DNA from: Rhizomicrobium sp.
Lineage (GTDB): Bacteria; Pseudomonadota; Alphaproteobacteria; Micropepsales; Micropepsaceae
Length of the DNA: 34,929 bases
Assembly (NCBI GenBank): GCA_025451875.1
Contig: JANWJQ010000151.1
Coordinates: 1-34,929, forward strand
Direction: 5' to 3'
Shown here one piece after another: positions 1 through 8,648 of this stretch. The notes beneath the pieces were generated by a model, which made no database searches, was not told the DNA's origin, and was given only the letters and a program-made list of their open reading frames with translations. A program made the translations under genes and the position numbers. How positions within the stretch are numbered: position 1 is the stretch's first letter; every line of letters starts with the position of its first letter.

Positions 1-1001
1 GCTTCGATGAAGTCGCCGTTCCAGCCGGCGTCTTCCGCCACCAGCACCGGCGCGTTCACGCGCGACCGCAATTCGCCCATCAGCACCGGATTGTGCCGCC
101 CGCCGCCCATGACGATCCATGTCGTTGGCATATCCGCGAAATGCTCGCGGGCGCGAGCGATGGACGCCGCGGTGAATGCCGTAAGCGTTGCCGCGCCATC
201 CGCCGGAGACAAACCGTTCACGGCGTCGATTCCGAAATCCAGACGATCCAGAGATTTGGGCGGCACCTTCTCGAAGAATTCGTTGTCGAGCATCTCGGCC
301 AATGCGCGATCGTCCACGCGGCCTTGTCGCGCAAGCGCCCCGCCTTCGTCGACGGGTTTCCGCGTGTGGTTCATTGCCCAGTCGTCGATGGGTGCGTTGC
401 CGGGGCCGGTGTCGAAAGCCAGCACATCTTCGCCATTGATATAAGTGACGTTGGCGACACCGCCGATGTTCACAAATACCAGCGGCGGTTCCAGCTTCAT
501 CTTCTTCGCATTGCGTGCGAGCACGGCATGATAGAGCGGCACCAGCGGCGCACCCTGCCCGCCCGCTTTCACATCCGCCGAACGGAAATCATTGACCACA
601 TCGATGCCGGTGAGTTTCGCCAGCAACGCGCCGTCGCCGATCTGCCAAGTCCAGCGCTGCGCCGGGCGATGCAGGATCGTCTGCCCGTGAAAGCCGATCA
701 GCGAGACATCCTGCGCGCGCAGCCCGGCCTTTTTCAGCAGCGTTTTCGACGCTTCGGCGTGGGCCTCTGTTAGCCGCTGCTCCGCCTCGCGGATGGAATA
801 AGGAACGGGCGCCCCCGCGGCCACGCTTTTGGCCTCTTCCAGCGCAGCGCGCAGCATGGCGCGTGTTTCGGCGTCGTAGGGCATGCCAAGCGTCGGACCG
901 GGCACCGCGATATCCTCGCCATCGGTCTCCAGCAGCGCGGCATCGATGCCGTCCAGCGACGTGCCGCTCATCAGTCCAATGACTTTTTGAACCTCTGCCA
1001 T
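1..1001 (-). CDS. anmK: Anhydro-N-acetylmuramic acid kinase (partial, C-terminus outside window)
   Basis: AnmK phosphorylates and opens 1,6-anhydro-MurNAc in the cytoplasm, returning it to MurNAc-6-phosphate during peptidoglycan recycling. The reverse strand reads from ATG at 1001 without a stop to the window edge (333 full codons). The N-terminus MAEVQKVIGLMSGTSLDGID holds the family's phosphate loop (GxMSGTSLDG). Further family segments follow: GFHGQTI, a glycine-rich NIGGVANVT, DTGPGN with the catalytic Asp region, and GGGRHNPVLM near the cut. Known homologues are about 370 residues, so roughly 35 residues are missing at the window edge. It diverges from tyrS with only 41 bp between the start codons. 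Identification is secure. Confidence 0.95.
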   Translation of the reverse strand, partial: MAEVQKVIGLMSGTSLDGIDAALLETDGEDIAVPGPTLGMPYDAETRAMLRAALEEAKSVAAGAPVPYSIREAEQRLTEAHAEASKTLLKKAGLRAQDVSLIGFHGQTILHRPAQRWTWQIGDGALLAKLTGIDVVNDFRSADVKAGGQGAPLVPLYHAVLARNAKKMKLEPPLVFVNIGGVANVTYINGEDVLAFDTGPGNAPIDDWAMNHTRKPVDEGGALARQGRVDDRALAEMLDNEFFEKVPPKSLDRLDFGIDAVNGLSPADGAATLTAFTAASIARAREHFADMPTTWIVMGGGRHNPVLMGELRSRVNAPVLVAEDAGWNGDFIE

Positions 1002-1042
1002 TTGTGCTACAGACCCGGCTCTTCTTCTTTGAGTTTCATACC

Positions 1043-2302
1043 ATGTCCGGCGCGGCCCACAGTTTCAAATCCGAATTCCTCCGCACTTTTGTGGAGCGCG
1101 GCGCCTATTATGACTGCTCCGCGCCCGAGGATCTGGACGCGCTGTTCCTGAAGGAGCGCGTGACGGCCTATATCGGCTTCGATTGCACGGCTTCCAGCCT
1201 GCATGTCGGTAATCTTGTGCAGCTTATGACACTGCGCCGCCTGCAACAGGCGGGGCACCGGCCCATCCTGCTCATGGGCGGTGGCACCACGAAAGCCGGC
1301 GATCCGTCCGGCAAGGACGAGACACGCCTCATCCTCACGCCGGAAAAGATCGAGGAGAACAAGAACAGCATCGTCACGGGCGTGAAACATCTGCTGAAGT
1401 TCGGCAATGGTCCGACCGATGCGATGTTGATCGATAACGCCGAATGGCTGGACAAGCTCGAATACATACCGTTCCTGCGCGAGGTTGGAAAACACTTCTC
1501 CGTCAACCGTATGCTGACAATGGAGAGCGTGAAGCTGCGTCTGGACCGCGAGCAGCCGCTGTCTTTCCTCGAATTCAATTACTCGCTGATGCAGGCCTAC
1601 GATTTCGTGGAGCTGTACAAGCGTTATGGCTGCCGCCTGCAATCCTCCGGCTCCGATCAATGGGGCAATGTCGTCTCCGGCATCGATCTTGGACGGCGCA
1701 TGGAGAATGTGCAGCTCTTCGGTCTCACCACGCCGCTCATCACCACCTCATCCGGCGCAAAGATGGGCAAGACCGCGGCGGGCGCTGTGTGGCTGAACGC
1801 CGAGCAGAAGTCGCCGTATGACTACTGGCAGTTCTGGCGCAACACCGAAGACAAAGATGTCGGCCGTTTCCTGCGCCTTTTCACTGATATGCCGCTCGCG
1901 GAAATCACACGGCTCGAAAAGCTGGAAGGCTCCGAGCTTAACGACGCGAAGAAAACGCTCGCCACGGAAGCGACGGCCATCTTGCACGGCCGCGCCGCTG
2001 CCGAAGCCACCGCCGAAACTGCGCGTCGCACGTTCGAGGAAGGCGGCACGGATGAAGGCCTTCCGACGATCGAAGTGCCGAAGAGCGAGTTCCCGATGGG
2101 CGTGCTCGCGCTTGCGGTGAAAGCGAATGTCGCTTCGTCGAACGGAGAAGCGCGGCGCCTGATTCAGAACAGCGGCCTCAAGATCAACGACGTCACCGTC
2201 AGCGACCCATCGGCGAATGTGGCAGCTTCAGATGTTTCCTCTTCCGGCGCGATCAAAGTGTCGAGCGGCAAGAAGAAGCATGTCCTGGTAAAACCGGTCT
2301 GA
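1043..2302 (+). CDS. tyrS: Tyrosyl-tRNA synthetase
   Basis: Charges tRNA-Tyr with tyrosine in the cytoplasm. The 419-residue product has the class I HIGH-type motif as HVGN at residues 54-57, the KMSKS loop as KMGKT at residues 240-244, and a C-terminal S4-like RNA-binding region (GEARRLIQNSGLKINDVTV) typical of bacterial TyrRS. An upstream in-frame start would add 13 residues reading MLQTRLFFFEFHT. I prefer ATG at 1043 because family proteins start just before the FLRTFVERG segment and the extension is unconserved in character. No strong Shine-Dalgarno is visible. The stop lies one base from the stop of the convergent YhdP-like gene, and I see no hairpin terminator between them. Confidence 0.95.
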   Translation: MSGAAHSFKSEFLRTFVERGAYYDCSAPEDLDALFLKERVTAYIGFDCTASSLHVGNLVQLMTLRRLQQAGHRPILLMGGGTTKAGDPSGKDETRLILTPEKIEENKNSIVTGVKHLLKFGNGPTDAMLIDNAEWLDKLEYIPFLREVGKHFSVNRMLTMESVKLRLDREQPLSFLEFNYSLMQAYDFVELYKRYGCRLQSSGSDQWGNVVSGIDLGRRMENVQLFGLTTPLITTSSGAKMGKTAAGAVWLNAEQKSPYDYWQFWRNTEDKDVGRFLRLFTDMPLAEITRLEKLEGSELNDAKKTLATEATAILHGRAAAEATAETARRTFEEGGTDEGLPTIEVPKSEFPMGVLALAVKANVASSNGEARRLIQNSGLKINDVTVSDPSANVAASDVSSSGAIKVSSGKKKHVLVKPV

Positions 2303-2303
2303 T

Positions 2304-5300
2304 CTACTGCTGTGGCGGCGTTGGCGGCTGGTTGGTGCCTGCCTGCGATGGCTGCGCCGGCGCTGCAGGCTGCGGCGCAACCGGCATCGATCCTTCAAAG
2401 ATGCGGCGGAAAATTCCCGGCGCAAGCGCAGACAGCGGATTGACGCTGAGGCTCGGCTGATCGGCATCGCCTGAAACGCTGTAGGTCATGCCGATGATGC
2501 CCTCGCCCTTCTTTGACACAAACACATCGCCCAGAATTGGAATGGCGCCCAGCACAGAGTTGAGTCCGTAAACCGGCGCGAGCGTTCCTTTGAGCGCTAT
2601 CTGGTTGTGTGCCCGGTCGATATAACCATCCGCAGTGATACCAAGCGCGGGCCCCGCCGCGCGCGCATCGTGGATGGTGATCGAGTCGTTCTGCGCACGG
2701 AACGGCACTTCGAATTTGTCGAAGGTAATCCCTTCGCCTCGAAGCAGATCGACTACGCCCAGCAGCGATCCCGCCGCAAAGAGACGCGCAAGGAATGGCT
2801 GGTTGGTGATCTTGAAATCCGTGATCACGACGGTTCCGGCATAATCCAGCGGCGATTTGCTTTTCGCCTGCGCCACCGGCGACAGCGTTGCATTCACATT
2901 CAGATCGCCGCCCTTCATGCTCTCAAAGCCGAACAATCCCTTTAGCAAAGACCCCGTATCGTCGGACGTGAGCGCAACATGCCGCCCCTCCGCTGATGGC
3001 GTGATCGATCCTGCGATTTTGCTTTTACCCAGAGATGACGACAGCGAAAGCGTCTGCGGACTCGTTCCGGCGCCTGCCGTATCGAGCGAAAAATTCGACA
3101 GCGAGACATTGTCGCGCATCACCACGCGATCCAGATGGATCGAATAGTGGAAAGCTGGATTGCGCGGCGTTTCCGGCGGCGCATTATTGACTTGCGCGGC
3201 CTTACGGCGGCCGAGCCCCGTGCCATCGGCGGAATGGCCCCGCACATTGACGTCGAGACCGCCCGCCACCGTATCGGAATAGACGATCGCGAAATCGTTG
3301 TTCGCGCCCGCACGTACCATCGGCAAGTCTACCCGCGCGAGATCGCCGTTCGCGCCGAAGTTTATAGTGCCGCGCACGTTCAATCCTGCGCCGGTAATCG
3401 TCATCGTTTCGGAGTTGATGCCGCCGTCGTCGGCGAATTGCGCACTCATCTGTGCCGTTGCCGGCACGCCGGGCGCCTTGCGATAGTTCACGATATCCAT
3501 CGATACGGTCGTGGGCGTGAGATCCATCGTCATATTGGCGCGGCGCAGATCGCCATGATGCCCCAATATCAGCGCATTCACCGACACCGGCCCGCTGATG
3601 ATGTCGCCGGCATGGAAGTTCAAGGCATCGCGCGTGGCCTCATCCACCAACCCCTTGGCCTGGATCGTCGTGGTGATGTCGCCCTTGGTCTTGAAATCCT
3701 CAACCCAATCCACACCTAGCGGCGCGCCGCCCAGGGCGACAGTCCCGACGGCATGAAGCCTGTCGTTCGTGACATCGAAATTGACCGTACCGTTGCTGAT
3801 CTTCGTCCGCGAGCCGAGCGCGATGGAAAATTGCTGGGTCGCCACCTTGGCGGAGATGCCGATATTATCCGCGTTCAAATCGCGCAGCATGGGAACCCGA
3901 ACGGACAGATCGGCAACCGCCGTACCCTTCGCCATTGCCGGACTGATATGGAAACGCGTCGGGTATTGCAGCGGCTTCTGGTCGAGCAAGGTCAGAAGGT
4001 CCGGAACAGTCCCGGCGATGCGAGCGTCAATTACGCCCGTGGGGCCGTGCATGTGAAGCTGCGGAATGACGACCGATCCATTGCTCACCTTGATGGCACC
4101 GACATTGCCCGATGCGATCGTCGCCTTGAATGTATCGCCCGTGAGCGTCGCCACCCCTTGGACATTCTCCATTGGCGACATCTGATGAACGAACGTCACC
4201 GTCGCATTGCTGAGCGGCACGGAGATGTTCATTGCGCTTTCCGGCAGCGCGGATTGGTCAAGCTCGCCAGTCTTGATGTCGGAGTGAAGGGCGATCGGTC
4301 CTATCCGGCCGGCGGAGATGTTGTCGTTGATCCATTCGCGCGCGCCCTCGCCCACATGGATCGGCCAGTAGCGCAGAAGATCGCGCACATTCATGGCGGC
4401 GATCGTGCCGTTGGCGGCAATGGCCGGAGAGGTGTTGTTGCCCAGCGTAACAGCGGCCGCGAGCTGCGCGTTCATCGGGCCGCCGGAAATATCCAGCTTT
4501 TGAATGTCGATCTTCTGTATCGCAGGCGTATAAACCGTATGCATGGCGATGCGCCCCAGCGCCACCGATTGGGTCACAACGCCAGGCAGGTTCACAGAGA
4601 AACGGTCGGCATTCAGATCGAGTGTTGCGAGCGTCAGAACGTTGTTGGCGTCGAAGTCCAGCTTTCCGCGGCCCGTTAGATGCGCGCGGGCGTGATCACC
4701 TTCCAGCGAAGCGTCATCCACCAGCAACTGCCCTGTCAGGCCATCATAACGCGCCACAAGCTTCAGCGAGCGCACTTTCAGCGGCGCGCCGAGACCGTTC
4801 ACGGCGCCCGCCGCGCCAATCCCGAGATCTGCGTATCGCAGACGCGTTCCATGATCGAAAACAAACGAGCCGGTAACATCGGCCTTCAGGTCGAACGGCG
4901 TGAGAAACGCGAATGCCGTTGCGTTGCGTCCCAATGCCTTCAACCCCAATCCCGTCAAGCTGACATCGCCGGTGACATTACCATTCGTGTCGCGCGGCAA
5001 TTTCAGATTGGCGATCAGATGCGCCGGCTGGCCGGAGATTTCGATTTGTGAATCGACCGTGGTGTCGATCGTATTGGACGCGCGCGCCGCGCCTTCACCG
5101 GTCGAGATTTGAATGTTCGCATCCGGCGACACCAGGAATGCGCCGGTCCCTTCGTCATAGAACGCCAGACGCGCGTGCTTGATCGCGAAGCTTTCGAGCG
5201 ATGATGGGCCACCCTTCGCCTTGGAGATGGCATCGCGGATGCGGTCGAGCACATCATTGTCGGTGACGTTGCGCTCCACGCCCAGCCGAAGCGAACCGGT

Positions 5301-5801
5301 CTTGGTACGCACAAGCGTCAGCTGCATGCCGACCAGCGAGATGCGTTTGACCTCGATCCGGCCATGCAGGAACGGTCCTGCCGCCAGATCGACCTCGGCT
5401 TTCGGCGCCTGTGCGATGATGCGCTGCTGGCTGTCCAGCACGCGCGCGCCCAGAACGACAAGATTGACGCGATGCTCTTCGCGCGACCATTCGATCGCCG
5501 CCTGATCGTAGCCGACGGCGAGACCCGGCAAGGATTCAGAGATCGCCTGGGCGATTTGCCCGTTGAAGGGCCCGAGCGACACCGGCCCGATCAGAACCCG
5601 GACCATCGCGCCCACGACGAAGAAAACGATGGCGGTGAAAATGCCAGCGATCACAAGTCCCGTGAGCCGCAGATGGCCCCGATAGGGCCTCAAAAAGCGG
5701 CCCGCAGGCTCCAATTGCCTGCGGCAGGCATCCGCCCAGCCTTGTAGGAATGTGAGGACATCGTCCAATGGGCTTACCTGTTTTGTCTCATCAGCAAGCA
5801 A
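2304..5801 (-). CDS. Large AsmA-like / YhdP-type envelope protein (DUF3971 and AsmA C-terminal region)
   Basis: A 1165-residue protein with one N-terminal membrane helix at about residues 48-70 (LTGLVIAGIFTAIVFFVVGA) followed by a very long beta-rich, repetitive periplasmic region. It ends in a low-complexity Pro/Gln/Ala tail. The order helix, GPVSLGPFNGQIAQAI segment, DUF3971-like middle and a C-terminal part with PFRAQNDSITIHDARAAGPA then GTLAPVYGLN matches the YhdP/AsmA-like family. Its members are thought to form elongated lipid-conducting bridges between the two membranes; that role is transferred from the family. The start is TTG at 5801, supported by GGAG five bases upstream; the nearby ATG at 5791 is out of frame. 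The gene diverges from bcp and converges on tyrS with a one-base gap. Confidence 0.85.
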   Translation of the reverse strand: MLADETKQVSPLDDVLTFLQGWADACRRQLEPAGRFLRPYRGHLRLTGLVIAGIFTAIVFFVVGAMVRVLIGPVSLGPFNGQIAQAISESLPGLAVGYDQAAIEWSREEHRVNLVVLGARVLDSQQRIIAQAPKAEVDLAAGPFLHGRIEVKRISLVGMQLTLVRTKTGSLRLGVERNVTDNDVLDRIRDAISKAKGGPSSLESFAIKHARLAFYDEGTGAFLVSPDANIQISTGEGAARASNTIDTTVDSQIEISGQPAHLIANLKLPRDTNGNVTGDVSLTGLGLKALGRNATAFAFLTPFDLKADVTGSFVFDHGTRLRYADLGIGAAGAVNGLGAPLKVRSLKLVARYDGLTGQLLVDDASLEGDHARAHLTGRGKLDFDANNVLTLATLDLNADRFSVNLPGVVTQSVALGRIAMHTVYTPAIQKIDIQKLDISGGPMNAQLAAAVTLGNNTSPAIAANGTIAAMNVRDLLRYWPIHVGEGAREWINDNISAGRIGPIALHSDIKTGELDQSALPESAMNISVPLSNATVTFVHQMSPMENVQGVATLTGDTFKATIASGNVGAIKVSNGSVVIPQLHMHGPTGVIDARIAGTVPDLLTLLDQKPLQYPTRFHISPAMAKGTAVADLSVRVPMLRDLNADNIGISAKVATQQFSIALGSRTKISNGTVNFDVTNDRLHAVGTVALGGAPLGVDWVEDFKTKGDITTTIQAKGLVDEATRDALNFHAGDIISGPVSVNALILGHHGDLRRANMTMDLTPTTVSMDIVNYRKAPGVPATAQMSAQFADDGGINSETMTITGAGLNVRGTINFGANGDLARVDLPMVRAGANNDFAIVYSDTVAGGLDVNVRGHSADGTGLGRRKAAQVNNAPPETPRNPAFHYSIHLDRVVMRDNVSLSNFSLDTAGAGTSPQTLSLSSSLGKSKIAGSITPSAEGRHVALTSDDTGSLLKGLFGFESMKGGDLNVNATLSPVAQAKSKSPLDYAGTVVITDFKITNQPFLARLFAAGSLLGVVDLLRGEGITFDKFEVPFRAQNDSITIHDARAAGPALGITADGYIDRAHNQIALKGTLAPVYGLNSVLGAIPILGDVFVSKKGEGIIGMTYSVSGDADQPSLSVNPLSALAPGIFRRIFEGSMPVAPQPAAPAQPSQAGTNQPPTPPQQ

Positions 5802-5917
5802 GCTTGCTCCGGCGTGCCCACCTCTTGCGCCGGTTCGCTTATCAGCTTATCGCCTAACGGTTATTTCCGGTAAACGCCAGATCGCGCGCTGGCAGCTGGC
5901 CGGGTTGGGGACGGCGT

Positions 5918-6388
5918 ATGACCAAAGAACTCGCGCCCGGCGATAAAGCTCCGGCCTTTCGCGTCCCGACCGACGGGGATGGTGAAATTTCCTCCGCCGC
6001 GCTCAAGGGCAAACCCTACGTTCTCTACTTCTACCCCAAGGACGATACCTCTAGTTGCACCAAGGAGGCGATTGCCTTCTCGGACGCGAAGCGGAAATTC
6101 GCCGCGGCCGGGGTCGAAATTGTGGGCATTTCCAAGGATAGCCCGGAATCCCATGCAAAATTTAGGAAAAAGTATACCTTAAAGGTTACGTTAGGTTCCG
6201 ACTCTGAGTTGAAGATCGCCAATGCCTATGGTGTCTGGGTCGAGAAATCCCTATACGGCCGCCGGTACATGGGAATGGACCGGGCCACATTCCTTGTCGA
6301 CGCCAAGGGCGTCATCCGGCAGGTCTGGCGCAAGGTCAAAGTCCCAGGTCATGTGGAGGCCGTATTGAGCGCGGCAAAGGACCTATGA
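5918..6388 (+). CDS. bcp: Bcp/PrxQ-type peroxiredoxin with only one cysteine
   Basis: Thiol peroxidase of the AhpC/TSA superfamily, reducing hydrogen peroxide and organic hydroperoxides in the cytoplasm. The 156-residue protein has the Bcp signature YFYPKDDTSSCTKEA. The peroxidatic cysteine is C47, preceded by T44. The resolving cysteine of classic PrxQ, five residues later, is isoleucine (I52), and no other cysteine exists in the protein, so it would work as a 1-Cys enzyme needing an external thiol. A GGGGA element sits six bases before the ATG. A short stretch at about 6155-6205 is AT-rich with rare TTA and AGG codons, unlike the rest. The stop overlaps the next gene's ATG (ATGA), suggesting translational coupling. 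Confidence 0.92.
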   Translation: MTKELAPGDKAPAFRVPTDGDGEISSAALKGKPYVLYFYPKDDTSSCTKEAIAFSDAKRKFAAAGVEIVGISKDSPESHAKFRKKYTLKVTLGSDSELKIANAYGVWVEKSLYGRRYMGMDRATFLVDAKGVIRQVWRKVKVPGHVEAVLSAAKDL

Positions 6389-7944
6389 CCCAACGCCCTG
6401 CACCGCGCCGGTCAACATTAACTGCGCGATCTCTTTTCTGGACTAAGAGCTTGATCGAGCGCCCAGAAGCGGGTGAAATGAAAACTTCTGGGGTAGGCGC
6501 GAAAGACGCCCAAAAGGGAAGTTCCGGTATGGCCGATGGTCTCGTCGACCGCGTCTGGGCGTGGCTCCATGCGACGTTCCCTGAACGGCAGATTTATATC
6601 CGCAGCGATGGCCGGGTGCAGTTCTTCACCTTCGGCGCGACGTTGCAGGCAACACTGTCTGGCTTAGCCCTCATCTTCCTCGGCTGGGTTGCCTTCGCGT
6701 CCGTCAACGTGATCTTCAAGGACCGCATCATCGCGGCGAAGGATCACCGCTATCAGTCGATGCAATCGACCTACGAAAACCGCGTCGCCGACCTTCAACT
6801 TTCCTACGACGAACTCAACAACGCGCTGGTCGGTGCCGAAGACCACTTCAAAAACGTCGCCGACGAATTGCAGAACAAGCAGCGTACCGTCGCCAAGCTC
6901 CTGAGCCGCAAGGAACAGGTCGATTCCACGTTCCAGAGCCTGCAAGCCAAAGCCGTCGGTCCGTCCAGCGGTGATATGGCGAGCGGCGGCGACGGCGACA
7001 TTCCGGTTGTGCCCAATTCCGGCTCCGCAAGCGACAGCGTCGGAAGCGATACCGGCGATGCGGCCGGTTCGCAGCTCAATGTGATGCCGCAAACGCCGCG
7101 CCCGCAGCCGCGCACTGCCAAGCCGGTGAAAGCCAGCTTCCTGGATGACGCCGTCGGCAAGCTGGCCGGCGCGTTCTTCCAAGCGCGGCCGCAGGCGCAA
7201 TTGATGCCGTCGGCTTCGGTCATGAAAAATCCGGCGTTCCGCGCGCTCGCCGAACAGACCGAGCGCGTCCGCCGGATGAGCGGAAACGAAACCGCATTGC
7301 TCATCGGTGTCGATCACCAGGTGGCGAGCCGCATCGGGATGCTGGAAACCGTGATCCGCCGCGTGGGCATGGATCCCAACGCGTTTGAACAGCAGCGAAA
7401 TGTCGGCGGCCCTGATGTGCCGCTGGGTGAAATGCGCATCGACGGCATTTCCGATCAACGCTTCATCGCCGCCTATGCGTCAGCCGGCGCCCATGGCGAG
7501 GAACTCGACGAATTGTTCGCCGGTCTGCGTCACGTTCCGCTGACCACCCCGGTTCATGGATCGCAATTCGAAATCACCAGCGGCTTCGGTGGTCGCGTCG
7601 ATCCCTTCACCCATCACGTTTCCTTCCACCCCGGCATCGACTTCGCCGGTCCATGGGGCACGCCCATCGCCGCTACCGCGCCTGGCACGGTCGTTTATGC
7701 AGGTCCGCGCGGTGGTTACGGAAATATGGTCGAAATTGACCATGGCTACGGAATTCACACCCGCTACGGCCACATGTCCGCTATCCTTGTTCATGTCGGT
7801 CAGAAAATTTCCAAGGGCTCGTTCGTCGGAAAACTCGGATCCACCGGACGCAGTACAGGGCCTCACGTTCACTATGAGGTATGGCTCTCCGACGTCGTAA
7901 GAGATCCGAGCAGATTCATCGAGGCTGGCCGCCATGTTCTCTAG
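6385..7944 (+). CDS. M23-family peptidoglycan endopeptidase, membrane anchored
   Basis: Likely zinc endopeptidase cutting peptidoglycan cross-links in the periplasm. From the ATG at 6385 the protein is 519 residues. One transmembrane helix lies at about residues 89-113 (LQATLSGLALIFLGWVAFAS). It is preceded by FPERQIYIRSDGRVQFF, as in the alphaproteobacterial DUF5930-type N-terminus, and followed by a coiled-coil-like stretch and a linker. The C-terminal M23/LytM domain keeps its metal ligands: H415 and D419 in HPGID, and H494 and H496 in HVH, so it should be catalytic. Start choice is open: 6385 overlaps the bcp stop, but ATG at 6478 or 6529 (MADGLVD) would remove a poorly conserved-looking leader. 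The 3' end overlaps the bactofilin gene by 11 bases. Confidence 0.88.
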   Translation: MTQRPAPRRSTLTARSLFWTKSLIERPEAGEMKTSGVGAKDAQKGSSGMADGLVDRVWAWLHATFPERQIYIRSDGRVQFFTFGATLQATLSGLALIFLGWVAFASVNVIFKDRIIAAKDHRYQSMQSTYENRVADLQLSYDELNNALVGAEDHFKNVADELQNKQRTVAKLLSRKEQVDSTFQSLQAKAVGPSSGDMASGGDGDIPVVPNSGSASDSVGSDTGDAAGSQLNVMPQTPRPQPRTAKPVKASFLDDAVGKLAGAFFQARPQAQLMPSASVMKNPAFRALAEQTERVRRMSGNETALLIGVDHQVASRIGMLETVIRRVGMDPNAFEQQRNVGGPDVPLGEMRIDGISDQRFIAAYASAGAHGEELDELFAGLRHVPLTTPVHGSQFEITSGFGGRVDPFTHHVSFHPGIDFAGPWGTPIAATAPGTVVYAGPRGGYGNMVEIDHGYGIHTRYGHMSAILVHVGQKISKGSFVGKLGSTGRSTGPHVHYEVWLSDVVRDPSRFIEAGRHVL

Positions 7945-8500
7945 TAAGAGTAAAGACACAGACGCCTCCGCTTCGGCGGCCCCGCAGGCCCGGCGCCCCG
8001 CGCGCTCTGCCGCGCCATCCATCATCAGTGCCGACCTCGTCGTTCAGGGCACGCTGACATCCACCGGCGACATCCAGATCGATGGCCGCGTTGAAGGCGA
8101 TGTGCGCAGCGCCGGTCTGGTCATCGGCGACAAGGCTTTCATCCAGGGCGAGATCCTCGCCGACGACGTGACCGTTCGCGGCCGCGTTCAGGGCGGTATC
8201 CGTGCCCGCAAGGTTCTGCTCTGCACGACATCGCATGTCGAAGGAAACATCCTGCACGAAGCTTTCGCCGTCGAAGCCGGTGCGTTCTTCGAAGGCAATT
8301 GCCGCCATTCGGACAATCCGCTCGCGGATGACGCCGGACGTTCGAGCCAGTCTTTCCAGAGCAAGCCCGCCGCCACAATCCCGCCGGTCGCAGCTCCCGC
8401 GAGCGCGCCGATCAACACCATCAAGGCGCCGGACATGACCGCCACCGCGCCGCGCCCTGCCCCGGCCGCGACCTTCCAGCCGCTGAAGAGCAACGGCTGA
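7934..8500 (+). CDS. Bactofilin (polymer-forming cytoskeletal protein)
   Basis: Bactofilins polymerise without nucleotide into membrane-associated filaments that position cell-wall enzymes. The 188-residue protein has a short disordered N-terminus, a central beta-helix domain of regularly spaced Gly/Val-rich turns (about residues 32-128: VVQGTLTSTGDIQIDGRVEG onward), and a disordered Ala/Pro-rich C-terminus, the usual bactofilin architecture. Its ATG lies inside the 3' end of the M23 gene. This M23-bactofilin pairing is seen in several bacteria, where the two cooperate in cell-shape control, so a shared shape role is a reasonable inference. GAGG nine bases before the ATG is a plausible ribosome site. 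A terminator hairpin follows the stop. Confidence 0.92.
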   Translation: MFSSKSKDTDASASAAPQARRPARSAAPSIISADLVVQGTLTSTGDIQIDGRVEGDVRSAGLVIGDKAFIQGEILADDVTVRGRVQGGIRARKVLLCTTSHVEGNILHEAFAVEAGAFFEGNCRHSDNPLADDAGRSSQSFQSKPAATIPPVAAPASAPINTIKAPDMTATAPRPAPAATFQPLKSNG

Positions 8501-8523
8501 TCGTTTCCATCTTTCCGATCAAA

Positions 8524-8557
8524 GCCCCGCTCCGGGAAACCGCGGCGGGGTTTTTGT
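8524..8557 (+). terminator. Rho-independent terminator after the bcp-M23-bactofilin operon
   Basis: CCCCGC at 8525-8530 pairs with GCGGGG at 8545-8550, enclosing a 14-base loop that can pair partly with itself. It is followed at once by TTTTTGTTT. The position, 24 bases after the bactofilin stop, fits the end of that operon. Confidence 0.8.
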
Positions 8558-8648
8558 TTGCCCATCCCGCGCGCTGGAACGGCGCGCAGGCTGAAGCGTT
8601 CTGAGGCTGACGTGCTACAACTTCGGCGCGCTTCCCGGGGAGACCTTC

